NCBI GenBank assembly: GCA_028723545.1
Contig: JAQYER010000144.1
Span: 1 to 11,487 of the forward strand
Source: Caryophanales bacterium
Lineage (GTDB): Bacteria > Bacillota_I > Bacilli_A > RFN20 > CAG-826
Direction: 5' to 3'
DNA: 11,487 nucleotides
Below, one piece after another: positions 1 to 6,412 of this stretch; the stretch's first letter is position 1; each line of letters starts with the position of its first letter. Both the position numbers and the translations under genes were made by a program. The notes beneath the pieces were generated by a model. That model had not been told where the DNA came from, made no database searches, and saw only the letters and a list, made by a program, of their open reading frames with translations.

Positions 1-683
1 ATCTTCAATTTAGTGATATTTTTGATACTAATTCTACAAGATATACACATAATGACTCAGGCCTAGATAGATCTATTTCCATTACTGATATTACTCCATT
101 AGAAGCAAGAAAAGCTGCTTTTTGTGGAATAGATAAAGATAGAAAAGTTGTTGCTCTTTATGATTCTAGTGGCACTTTAACAAGTGGAAATGAAGGAAAA
201 GTTACGCATTTTGTATTATGTTTAGGAATTAATGATACCAGTTCCGGTGGAATATTCGGCATTATAGGACGTTTATTCGCTGCAACAAGTATTACTAAAA
301 TTGACTTCTCATTCAAAGCGGATGAAGGTTATGGAGGAACTTTTGGTACAGTTGGTTATCGAACCGCTCCAGACCGTTTTAACGATATTACTGATGCTAA
401 TGGAAATGTTACTGGTAGAGAAAATACTATCTTAAATTTCTATTACATTATGCCATCAGGTGATTATCATTATTCAATATCAGTTAATTATAATAATAAT
501 GAAAAGAAATATTATGTAACTATTAAAGCCAATAAAGAAATAACGGTACTGCTATTCTTGTATAATTACACTGATTATAGTTTAAATGTTAATGGTAATA
601 ATTTACCTAGCCAAGAACAGCACTCATACACTACTAGTGGTGCTAGTGGTAACGCTGATTATTATTCTTACCCCGGTGGGTAA
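1..683 (+). CDS. 3' end of an unrecognised, probably secreted or surface protein (partial)
   Basis: The frame starting at base 3 is open from the left edge to the TAA at 681-683, giving 226 visible residues. The gene therefore begins outside the window, and the ATG at 450 is internal. The visible part is rich in Asn, Thr, Ser, Gly and Tyr, has few charged or hydrophobic clusters, and alternates in a way typical of beta-strand extracellular domains (for example FSFKADEGYGGTFGTVGY around residues 100-117). The last 40 residues are low-complexity, rich in Ser, Gly and Tyr, and end in YYSYPGG. I see no LPxTG sorting motif and no membrane segment near the C-terminus, so any anchoring would come from the missing N-terminal part. 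I do not recognise the family. The open frame is clear; the secreted location is inferred from composition. Confidence 0.75.
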   Translation, partial: LQFSDIFDTNSTRYTHNDSGLDRSISITDITPLEARKAAFCGIDKDRKVVALYDSSGTLTSGNEGKVTHFVLCLGINDTSSGGIFGIIGRLFAATSITKIDFSFKADEGYGGTFGTVGYRTAPDRFNDITDANGNVTGRENTILNFYYIMPSGDYHYSISVNYNNNEKKYYVTIKANKEITVLLFLYNYTDYSLNVNGNNLPSQEQHSYTTSGASGNADYYSYPGG

Positions 684-716
684 TTATAAAATTTATTAAT
701 GTGTGAATAAATAAAA

Positions 717-736
717 TCCATAAATATATTTATGGG
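717..736. other. AT-rich inverted repeat downstream of the surface-protein gene
   Basis: CCATAAA (718-724) and TTTATGG (729-735) are perfect inverted copies around a TATA loop, with one more G-T pair outside. A second all-AT inverted repeat, ATTTATT/AATAAAT, lies at 691-697 and 706-712. No T-tract follows on the plus strand, so neither is a standard terminator for the upstream gene. They could stabilise a 3' end or be chance pairings in AT-rich DNA. Confidence 0.35.
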
Positions 737-756
737 AAAAATAATTAAAAAAATTA

Positions 757-784
757 TTGATAAATAAATTATTATTGGTAGAAT
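757..784 (+). promoter_or_regulatory. Extended -10 promoter of the nucleobase-salvage operon
   Basis: The -35 box TTGATA (757-762) and -10 box TAGAAT (779-784) are 16 bp apart, and TGG (776-778) directly before the -10 makes it an extended -10 element. Transcription would start near 791, leaving a leader of about 165 nt before the permease ATG. This is the best promoter match in the gap between the surface-protein gene and the permease. Confidence 0.6.
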
Positions 785-804
785 TATTGCCGAGAGTTAT
801 GGAT

Positions 805-900
805 ATGAATAAGAAAATCTTCCTTAGAATCAATGTCATTCTTGGGGGATTTTTCCCTTCTAGAGCCATTTCATTCTCACCATTTGTTATTAAAAATTGA
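805..900 (+). CDS. Putative 31-residue leader peptide of the salvage operon
   Basis: An ATG at 805 opens a 31-codon frame (begins MNKKIFLRINVILGG, ends SPFVIKN) that stops at TGA 898-900. The start is about 14 nt from the predicted transcription start, with a GAGAG (792-796) at plausible ribosome-binding distance. The stop codon overlaps the first bases of the terminator 5' arm (899-904). A ribosome reaching the stop would therefore cover the terminator. That geometry resembles translation-coupled attenuation as known for the E. coli pyrBI leader, where slow transcription at low UTP lets the ribosome catch up. The peptide is hydrophobic and basic and matches nothing I recognise. An open frame of this length is not rare by chance in such DNA, so whether it is translated is uncertain. 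Confidence 0.35.
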   Translation: MNKKIFLRINVILGGFFPSRAISFSPFVIKN

Positions 901-926
901 GGCTTCATATTCGAGCCTCTTTTTTT
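899..926 (+). terminator. Intrinsic terminator (attenuator) before the uracil permease
   Basis: GAGGCT (899-904) pairs with AGCCTC (914-919) across a 9-nt loop and is followed by seven T residues (920-926). It lies inside the leader, 28 bp before the permease start and downstream of the predicted promoter. It would therefore cut short the operon's own transcript rather than end the upstream gene. The permease ribosome binding site, GGGAGG (941-946), follows it. Confidence 0.7.
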
Positions 927-954
927 ATGTCAAAAAGAAAGGGAGGAATAACAC

Positions 955-2403
955 ATGGAAGGAAGAAAAAATCTTGTTTTAGATGTTGAAGAAGTGCCTA
1001 GCAAGAAAAGTCACTGGCTTATTTTTGCTATTCAACACATTCTCGCAATGTTAGTTGCGTGTATTACGGTACCATTATTAACTGGATTACCAGTTGCAGC
1101 AACTTTAGTGTCTGCTGGTATAGGAACAATTTGTTATTTATTAATTACTAAATTCAAATCACCTGTATTCTTAAGCTCATCATTTGCGTATTTATCACCT
1201 ATGTTCTCTGCTTTAGCGGTTGGTGAAATTTACAAAATTGCTGGAGATCCATTATCAGGGGCTTCTAGAAACTACTTTGCTGTTCTTCTTGGAATGGTCA
1301 TCGTTGGTTTAATTTATGTTATCATTTCAATTATTATTAAATTTGTTGGCACAAAATGGATTGGAAAAATACTTCCACCAGTAGTCGTTGGACCGGTCAT
1401 TATGGTTATTGGTTTAGGATTAGCTGGTTCTGCTATTAACAATTTAACAAATACTGCTAATTCAGCTGCAAATTATAATTTATTACATATCTTATGTGGT
1501 TTAGTTGCCTTATTTGGCACTGCACTCGCATCACATTATGGAAAAGGTAAGATGGCTAGCTTAATTCCATTTGTTATTGGTATGGGAGCTGGTTATATCG
1601 TCGCAACAATCATCACATTAATTGGCTATTATGGTTTTAATAGCGAATATTGCTTAATCATCGATTACACTCCATTTATTAATATCTTCGGAGAAGGAAA
1701 TTTCTCAGTTGCCTCAATCTTCAATTATAAGATGTTTGTTCCAAATGACGCTGAATCATTTATGTTCTTACGTTTTGAAGAAATCAAACAATTTGATTGG
1801 GCTTCAATTGGACAAGTTGCATTATTATTCGCTCCAGTAGCATTAGTTACTGTTTGTGAACATATTGGTGACCATGAAAACCTTGGAAACATTCTTGGAC
1901 GCGATTTATTAAATGGCGAACCAGGTATGTCAAGAACACTTGCTGGTGATGGTGTTGCTACTGCATTATCAGGATGTTTATGTGGCGCTGCTAATACAAC
2001 ATATGGTGAAAACGTTGCTGTTATCGGAACAACTGGTATCGCTTCTGTTAAAGTTGTTTTATTAGCTGCTATATTATCTATCGCTGTTGGTTTTGTTACT
2101 CCTTTCACAGCGTTATTATCAACAATCCCAGGATGTGTTACTGGTGGTGTTTCTTTAGTCTTATATGGATTTATTGCTAGCTCTGGTGTTAAAATGCTTA
2201 TTGCAGAGAAAGTTGATTTTGGAAAAGCCAAAAACATCTTCGTTGCATCAGCTATCTTAGTTGCAGGTATTGGTGGATTAACTCTTAAATTCGGTGATCC
2301 AACAAACCCAACAATTCAAATTACATCAGTCGCTGTTGCCATGATCTTAGGCATTGTCCTCAACTTAACTCTCCGCGAAAAAAATACTGCTAAAGCAGAA
2401 TAA
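955..2403 (+). CDS. uraA: Uracil permease, NCS2 family (UraA/PyrP type)
   Basis: This 482-residue polytopic membrane protein belongs to the NCS2 nucleobase:cation symporters. The signature CEHIGDHENLGNILGRDLL starts at C301 and is followed by NTTYGENVAV around residues 347-356. These match the UraA/PyrP branch, in which the two glutamates, here E302 and E352, contact uracil. Xanthine and uric-acid permeases normally have a Pro-Gln-Asn type motif instead of GEN. Proton-coupled uracil import is therefore the likely role, though substrate choice within NCS2 is hard to fix by eye. It is longer than E. coli UraA (about 430 residues). The extra length appears to be a polar insertion around residues 225-285. 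The start has an ideal ribosome site (GGGAGG, 941-946). It is the first gene of the salvage operon, behind an attenuator. Confidence 0.9.
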   Translation: MEGRKNLVLDVEEVPSKKSHWLIFAIQHILAMLVACITVPLLTGLPVAATLVSAGIGTICYLLITKFKSPVFLSSSFAYLSPMFSALAVGEIYKIAGDPLSGASRNYFAVLLGMVIVGLIYVIISIIIKFVGTKWIGKILPPVVVGPVIMVIGLGLAGSAINNLTNTANSAANYNLLHILCGLVALFGTALASHYGKGKMASLIPFVIGMGAGYIVATIITLIGYYGFNSEYCLIIDYTPFINIFGEGNFSVASIFNYKMFVPNDAESFMFLRFEEIKQFDWASIGQVALLFAPVALVTVCEHIGDHENLGNILGRDLLNGEPGMSRTLAGDGVATALSGCLCGAANTTYGENVAVIGTTGIASVKVVLLAAILSIAVGFVTPFTALLSTIPGCVTGGVSLVLYGFIASSGVKMLIAEKVDFGKAKNIFVASAILVAGIGGLTLKFGDPTNPTIQITSVAVAMILGIVLNLTLREKNTAKAE

Positions 2404-2415
2404 GGAGAGAAAAAA

Positions 2416-2949
2416 ATGAATATCGACAAATATCAAGATTCAATTACTAATGTTAGTGATTTCCCAATCAAAGGAATCCAATTTAAAGACATAACAACTC
2501 TATTTGAAAATCCAGATGCTTTTAAAGCAATGATGGATGATTTAATTGAACAAATTGATCATTTGCCGGAATTCAATAAAATCGTTGCATTAGACGCAAG
2601 AGGTTTCGTTTTAGGCGGACCTCTTGCTCTTCATTATCATGTTCCACTTGTCTTAGCGAGAAAGCCAGGTAAATTACCTCGTGAAGGTGTTAAACAATCA
2701 TATTCATTAGAATATGGACAAAACACCATGTGCATTTCTCAAAATTCAATAAATAGAGGAGATAAAGTTCTCGTTGTTGATGATTTGTTAGCGACAGGAG
2801 GAACAATTAATTCAATCGTTAAGATTACTGAAAAATGCGATGCTACATGTGTTGGCGCAGCTGTCATTATTGAATTAGATGATCTTAATGGTCGTGAATT
2901 ATTAAAACCAATTGACGTTGTTAGCCTTCTTCATTATAAAGGTGAATAA
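2416..2949 (+). CDS. apt: Adenine phosphoribosyltransferase
   Basis: The 177-residue product converts adenine and PRPP to AMP and pyrophosphate in the cytoplasm. The APRT-specific segment LARKPGKLPRE is at residues 80-90, and the PRPP-binding loop VVDDLLATGGT at about 120-130. ALDARGFVLGGPLAL, near residues 57-71, is the usual APRT dimer and pyrophosphate-loop region. Length is normal for bacterial APRT (about 170-180 residues). The gene begins 12 bp after the permease stop with AAGGAGA as ribosome site, so it is cotranscribed. Its downstream partner prs makes its PRPP. Confidence 0.95.
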   Translation: MNIDKYQDSITNVSDFPIKGIQFKDITTLFENPDAFKAMMDDLIEQIDHLPEFNKIVALDARGFVLGGPLALHYHVPLVLARKPGKLPREGVKQSYSLEYGQNTMCISQNSINRGDKVLVVDDLLATGGTINSIVKITEKCDATCVGAAVIIELDDLNGRELLKPIDVVSLLHYKGE

Positions 2950-2985
2950 TTGTCTTTATATTTTGTAGAAGACTTGTTTAATATC

Positions 2986-3000
2986 TTTAGCTTTGCTAAA
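2986..3000 (+). other. Small perfect hairpin in the apt-prs gap
   Basis: TTTAGC (2986-2991) and GCTAAA (2995-3000) form a 6-bp stem with a 3-nt loop in the only sizeable gap (80 bp) inside the salvage operon. No T-tract follows, so it is not a terminator. It could affect mRNA processing or stability. I found no convincing internal promoter in this gap. Confidence 0.3.
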
Positions 3001-3029
3001 CTACTCTTGAAAAATTAGGAGAATGAATT

Positions 3030-4001
3030 ATGTCAAATATTCATCAAAAAAATGTCCGCTTATTTTCTTTAAGTTCTAATCGTTCTTTAGCGTTAGAAAT
3101 CGCTAATTATTTAGGAATGAAATTAGACGAATGCGATATTCTTCGCTTCGCTGATGGAGAAATCAATCTTAATTTAAAAAATACAGTTCGTGGACATCAT
3201 TGCTTTATTGTTCAATCAACATCTAATCCTGTAAATGAAAATTACATGGAATTATTCATTATGATTGATGCTTTAAAAAGAGCGTCTGCTAAAACAATTA
3301 ATGTCATCATGCCTTATTATGGTTATGCTAGACAAGACCGAAAAGCTTTATCAAGACAACCTATCTCTGCTAAATTAATGGCCGATTTAATTACTGTTGC
3401 TGGAGCAACTCGTGTATTATCAATGGATTTACACGCTGCTCAAATTCAAGGCTTTTTCAATATTCCAATTGATAATTTAGTTGCGCTTCCAGTTTTTACT
3501 AAATATTTCAAAAAGCAAAATATCAAAGATTTAGTTATTGTTTCACCAGACCATGGTGGCGCGACACGCGCTAGAAACTTCGCTGTTAATTTTGATAATG
3601 CTCCTTTAGCAATTATCGATAAAAGAAGAACTAGACCAAATGTTGTTGAATCAATGACTGTTATTGGTGATGTTAAAGATAAAAACGTCGTTATCGTCGA
3701 TGACTTAATCGACACTGCGGGTACATTAGTAAACGCAATTAGAGTTTTAAAAGAAGCTGGAGCGAAAGATATTTATATGTGTGCAACTCACGCTGTATTA
3801 TCAGGACCAGCTATTGAAAGAATTCAAAATAGTGAATTAAAACAATTAATTGTTACTAATTCAATTGAATTACCAAAAGAAAAGCGCATTGATAAAATCG
3901 TTCAATTATCAATCGCTCCTATGATTGCTAATACAATCTTAAATATTTTAGACAACAAAGCCATCAGTGATTTATTTATTTATAATCCTGATGAACAATA
4001 G
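3030..4001 (+). CDS. prs: Ribose-phosphate pyrophosphokinase (PRPP synthetase)
   Basis: The enzyme transfers pyrophosphate from ATP to ribose 5-phosphate, making PRPP. Class I family features are in order: FADGEINLNL (about 41-50), the ATP-site YARQDRK (99-105), the metal and ribose-phosphate segment DLHAAQIQGFF (133-143, with H135), SPDHGGATRA (about 172-181), and the PRPP loop VVIVDDLIDTAGT (220-232). At 323 residues it is close to the usual 310-320. AGGAG (3018-3022) precedes the start. Placing prs between PRPP-using salvage genes ties PRPP supply to demand; prs is more often found near glmU or elsewhere in Bacillota, so this linkage is notable. Confidence 0.96.
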   Translation: MSNIHQKNVRLFSLSSNRSLALEIANYLGMKLDECDILRFADGEINLNLKNTVRGHHCFIVQSTSNPVNENYMELFIMIDALKRASAKTINVIMPYYGYARQDRKALSRQPISAKLMADLITVAGATRVLSMDLHAAQIQGFFNIPIDNLVALPVFTKYFKKQNIKDLVIVSPDHGGATRARNFAVNFDNAPLAIIDKRRTRPNVVESMTVIGDVKDKNVVIVDDLIDTAGTLVNAIRVLKEAGAKDIYMCATHAVLSGPAIERIQNSELKQLIVTNSIELPKEKRIDKIVQLSIAPMIANTILNILDNKAISDLFIYNPDEQ

Positions 4002-4012
4002 AAAGGACATTT

Positions 4013-4639
4013 ATGCTTACTGTAGTCGATCATCCATTAATTAAAACTAAACTCTCAATCATGAGAGATGAAACAACAAAAGCCAAAGAATTTCGTGAAT
4101 CATTAGATGAAATTGCTTCATTAATGACATTTGAAGTATTTAAAGACGTTCAAGTATATGATTCAACTGATACAATTAAAACTCCAACTGGTATTATTCT
4201 TCCTAAAAAGAAATTAGCTAATAAAATTATTATTGCTCCAATATTACGTGCTGGTCTTGGTATGGTAGATGGAGTAAGGAAAATGATTCCAACTGCTCGT
4301 ATTGGACATATTGGAATGTATCGTAATGAAGAAACTCTTGAACCAGTTGAATATTATTTCAAATTACCAGTTGTCGATAATCCATTAGTGTTAATTTGTG
4401 ATCCAATGCTTGCAACTGGTGGAAGCGCAGTTGCAGCGATTACCGCTGTTAAAAAAAGAGGATATAAAAATATTCGCTTAATGTGCTTAGTCGGTGTTAA
4501 AGAAGGCATTGAAGCAGTGGAAAAAGCTCATCCAGATGTTGATATTTATATCGCTGCTGTCGATGAAAAATTAAATGAAGTTGGATATATTCTTCCAGGC
4601 CTTGGTGATGCTGGAGACCGTATCTTCGGTACTAAATAA
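4013..4639 (+). CDS. upp: Uracil phosphoribosyltransferase
   Basis: UPRT makes UMP from uracil and PRPP. The 208-residue length is typical. Family marks are HPLIKTKLSIMRD at the N-terminus, RAGLGMVDG near residues 78-86, IGMYRNEETLEPVEYY near 103-118, the PRPP loop DPMLATGGS (130-138), and the uracil-recognition C-terminus GYILPGLGDAGDR (191-203). It begins 11 bp after prs, with AAAGGA as ribosome site. With the first gene of the operon it makes a complete uracil route: import, then conversion to UMP. Confidence 0.96.
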   Translation: MLTVVDHPLIKTKLSIMRDETTKAKEFRESLDEIASLMTFEVFKDVQVYDSTDTIKTPTGIILPKKKLANKIIIAPILRAGLGMVDGVRKMIPTARIGHIGMYRNEETLEPVEYYFKLPVVDNPLVLICDPMLATGGSAVAAITAVKKRGYKNIRLMCLVGVKEGIEAVEKAHPDVDIYIAAVDEKLNEVGYILPGLGDAGDRIFGTK

Positions 4640-4644
4640 TTATT

Positions 4645-5184
4645 ATGTTAGAAAAAGATATTGAACAAATCTTATTTACTAAAGAAGAAATTGAAAATAG
4701 ATGCGCTGAATTAGGAAAGCAAATTAGTGAAGATTACAAAGATAAAAAACCACTTATCATTGGTGTTCTTCGCGGATGCGTTCCATTCATGGAAAGAATC
4801 TTAGAAAATTTAGATATTTATTGTACAGTTGATTTTATCAAAGTATCTTCATATGAAGGAACAAATTCAACTGGTACATTAATTATTAAACAAGATATTA
4901 CTACTTCATTAGTGGATAAAGAAATTATCTTAGTTGAAGACATTGTCGATACTGGATTAACGATTAAAAAATTAATTCCTCTTTTATATGATCGTGGAGC
5001 GAAAGATGTTAAAGTTTGCACTTTGCTTCACAAAACAGCTAGAGAAAAATATCACAATGATTTAGATTATATTGGTTTCTTTTGTGAAGATCACTTCGTC
5101 GTTGGATTTGGATTAGATTATAATGAATATTATCGAAATCTTCCTTATATCGGCGTATTAAAAAAAGAAATATATAACAATTAA
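4645..5184 (+). CDS. hpt: Hypoxanthine-guanine phosphoribosyltransferase
   Basis: This type I phosphoribosyltransferase converts hypoxanthine and guanine to IMP and GMP. VGVLRG-like IIGVLRGCVPF occurs near residues 38-48, VSSYEGTNSTG near 67-77, the PRPP loop VEDIVDTGLT at 97-106, and DYIGFFCEDHFVVGFGLDYNEYYRNLPYIG near the C-terminus, all typical of bacterial HPRT (about 180 residues). It is not the related regulator PyrR, which has a VDDVLYTGRT loop. The start lies 5 bp after the upp stop and has no Shine-Dalgarno sequence, so translation probably depends on ribosomes finishing upp. It is the last gene of the operon, directly before a terminator. Confidence 0.94.
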   Translation: MLEKDIEQILFTKEEIENRCAELGKQISEDYKDKKPLIIGVLRGCVPFMERILENLDIYCTVDFIKVSSYEGTNSTGTLIIKQDITTSLVDKEIILVEDIVDTGLTIKKLIPLLYDRGAKDVKVCTLLHKTAREKYHNDLDYIGFFCEDHFVVGFGLDYNEYYRNLPYIGVLKKEIYNN

Positions 5185-5189
5185 TTATT

Positions 5190-5219
5190 AAATGTGTAGT
5201 TATTGCTACACATTTTTTT
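5190..5219 (+). terminator. Intrinsic terminator of the salvage operon
   Basis: AAATGTGTAG (5190-5199) pairs perfectly with CTACACATTT (5206-5215) around a TTATTG loop, and the T-tract runs to 5219. It begins 6 bp after the hpt stop and closes the five-gene operon. Confidence 0.92.
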
Positions 5220-5241
5220 AAAAATATTCCATAATTAGTAC

Positions 5242-6300
5242 ATGGATTATAATCAATCAATTATTTTTATTCCTTCTTATCAACCGGAAAACGTTTTAGT
5301 GTGCCTTGCTAAAGCATTAAAAGAAAAAGGATATGAAGTTTTAATTGTTGATGATGGAAGTGGAGATAAATATCGTTCAATATTCGATGAAGCAAGTTTA
5401 TATTCTACCGTGTTACATTATGAAAATAACCGTGGGAAAGGATATGCTTTAAAATATGGATTTAAATATATTTATGAGCATTATCCATCATATAAATGTG
5501 TTATTACCGCTGATGGCGATGGACAACATCATATAGTCGATATTGATAGAGTGTCCAAATTATGTTCTTCACTAAATAAAACAATTATTGGTGACCGTAC
5601 TTTTGATGTCAAAATCCCATTAAGAAGTAAAGTTGGTAATGATTTATCTAAATTTACTCAGTCTTTAGCGACTTATCGTTTTCTTCACGATAATCAATGC
5701 GGGTTAAGAGGGTTTCCAATGTCGTTATTACCAGAATTAATCAATATTAAAGGTAATCGATATGAATACGAAATGAATGTAATGAATTATTTATTAAATA
5801 AGGAAATTCCTTTTAAAACAATTAAAGTTCAAACAATATATGAAGAAGGAAATAAGTCATCACATTTTAGACCAATAAGAGACACAATTTTAATTCAAGG
5901 TGTTTTATTTAAGAATTTATTAATTTCAATTATTTCTTTCTTATTGCAAATTGTTTTATCTTTTGTGCTGTATCAATTTGTTTTTTCTAATAATGGAGTT
6001 TATCCAATCCATTTTGATATTGAAATATCAATAATTATTTCATTTTTCTCAATGCTTATTTTATCTTTAATCGCGGGAATATTAATTTTCCAGCCAAAAT
6101 ATCCTTTTAAAATGATATTTCGAACGACTTTATATCAAATTATTTTGTTAGTCGGATATTTAATTGGAGAAATTATTTTTACTCGATTATTGGGATTAAA
6201 TCTCACATTATCATATTTTATTTCTGGAGTAATATTAATTCTTCCTTTATTTTCATTAATTAAAGGAATCGGATTAGTTTACGATTATCAAAATTCATAA
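5242..6300 (+). CDS. Membrane-bound family 2 glycosyltransferase with GtrA-like domain
   Basis: Residues 1 to about 215 form a GT-A glycosyltransferase family 2 domain. The nucleotide-sugar motif DDGS is at 37-40, NRGKGYALKYG follows near 63-73, and the metal-binding DGDGQHH is at 91-97. Residues 226-345 hold four predicted membrane helices (about 226-248, 262-284, 296-313, 321-341), the size and topology of a GtrA-like flippase domain, as in bifunctional GT2/GtrA proteins. A likely role is transfer of a sugar to a lipid carrier and its movement across the membrane for cell-surface glycosylation; acceptor and sugar are unknown. The gene has no Shine-Dalgarno sequence. The terminator just upstream separates it from hpt. 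Confidence 0.85.
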   Translation: MDYNQSIIFIPSYQPENVLVCLAKALKEKGYEVLIVDDGSGDKYRSIFDEASLYSTVLHYENNRGKGYALKYGFKYIYEHYPSYKCVITADGDGQHHIVDIDRVSKLCSSLNKTIIGDRTFDVKIPLRSKVGNDLSKFTQSLATYRFLHDNQCGLRGFPMSLLPELINIKGNRYEYEMNVMNYLLNKEIPFKTIKVQTIYEEGNKSSHFRPIRDTILIQGVLFKNLLISIISFLLQIVLSFVLYQFVFSNNGVYPIHFDIEISIIISFFSMLILSLIAGILIFQPKYPFKMIFRTTLYQIILLVGYLIGEIIFTRLLGLNLTLSYFISGVILILPLFSLIKGIGLVYDYQNS

Positions 6301-6302
6301 AT

Positions 6303-6345
6303 GTGTTACATTTAATTTTAATTTTCACAATTAGTGACACTTTTT
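6303..6345 (+). terminator. Weak terminator candidate after the glycosyltransferase
   Basis: GTGTTAC (6303-6309) can pair with GTGACAC (6334-6340), seven pairs including one G-U, followed by TTTTT (6341-6345). The 24-nt loop is long, so efficiency is doubtful. The same sequences overlap a repeated TGTnACA motif and may serve as protein sites instead. Confidence 0.35.
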
Positions 6346-6349
6346 ATTA

Positions 6350-6399
6350 ATTTGTATTGATAATTAATGTTACAAATATTAAACTTTTGTTACATTTAC
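6350..6399 (+). promoter_or_regulatory. Promoter with possible operator for the degV operon
   Basis: TTGATA (6357-6362) and TAAACT (6380-6385), 17 bp apart, are a plausible promoter. They overlap an inverted repeat, ATTTGTA (6350-6356) and TACAAAT (6371-6377). TGTTACA occurs at 6369-6375 and again at 6389-6395, with a third copy at 6304-6310. Two copies flank the -10 box, where a repressor would act. The promoter match is moderate and the operator is inferred from repetition alone. The ribosome site AGGAGA (6400-6405) follows. Confidence 0.4.
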
Positions 6400-6412
6400 A
6401 GGAGATAATCAA

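Larger units (their letters stand above)
791..926 (+). promoter_or_regulatory. Structured leader with alternative pairing (attenuator or riboswitch candidate)
   Basis: Read as RNA from the predicted start near 791, this leader can fold into two competing states. In one, GGATATGAA (801-809) pairs with TTCATATTC (904-912), including one G-U pair. The latter segment contains the top of the terminator's 5' arm and its loop. This helix would enclose a strong hairpin at 813-854, where GAAAATCTTCC pairs with GGGGGATTTTT and AGAAT with ATTCT around a CAATGTC loop. In the other state the 899-919 terminator forms. I compared the leader by eye with purine, preQ1, ykkC-type (guanidine, ppGpp, PRPP), tetrahydrofolate and T-box hallmarks and with the PyrR binding loop, and matched none. 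The pairings are visible; regulation by them is inferred. Confidence 0.5.

Noticed and set aside
733..857. GGGAAAAAT (733-741) complementary to ATTTTTCCC (849-857), a possible long-range helix
   Set aside because: The upstream strand lies before the predicted transcription start near 791, so both strands would not be in one leader RNA. A/T- and G-run complementarity is also common here.
696..908. 70-codon minus-strand open frame upstream of the permease
   Set aside because: It runs antisense through the predicted promoter, leader and terminator, has low-complexity AT-driven composition (Asn, Phe, Ile rich) and no ribosome site.
791..926. PyrR-binding or known purine/PRPP riboswitch in the permease leader
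   Set aside because: CCGAGAG (790-796) faintly recalls the PyrR loop and the ykkC core, but the rest of either consensus is missing, as are the conserved purine-riboswitch loop sequences. Left as an unassigned leader.
1725..2237. 170-codon minus-strand open frame inside the permease gene
   Set aside because: It is a shadow of the clear NCS2 coding frame; its residues match no family and there is no start signal.
3446..3715. Minus-strand open frames inside prs and hpt (3446-3715, 4818-5021, 5039-5260) and inside the KilA-N fragment (8528-8722)
   Set aside because: All are antisense shadows of recognisable genes with no independent ribosome site or family match.
4645..5184. The last operon gene as the regulator PyrR
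   Set aside because: Its PRPP loop VEDIVDTGLT and C-terminal FVVGFGLDYNEYYRNLPYIG are HPRT hallmarks, not PyrR.
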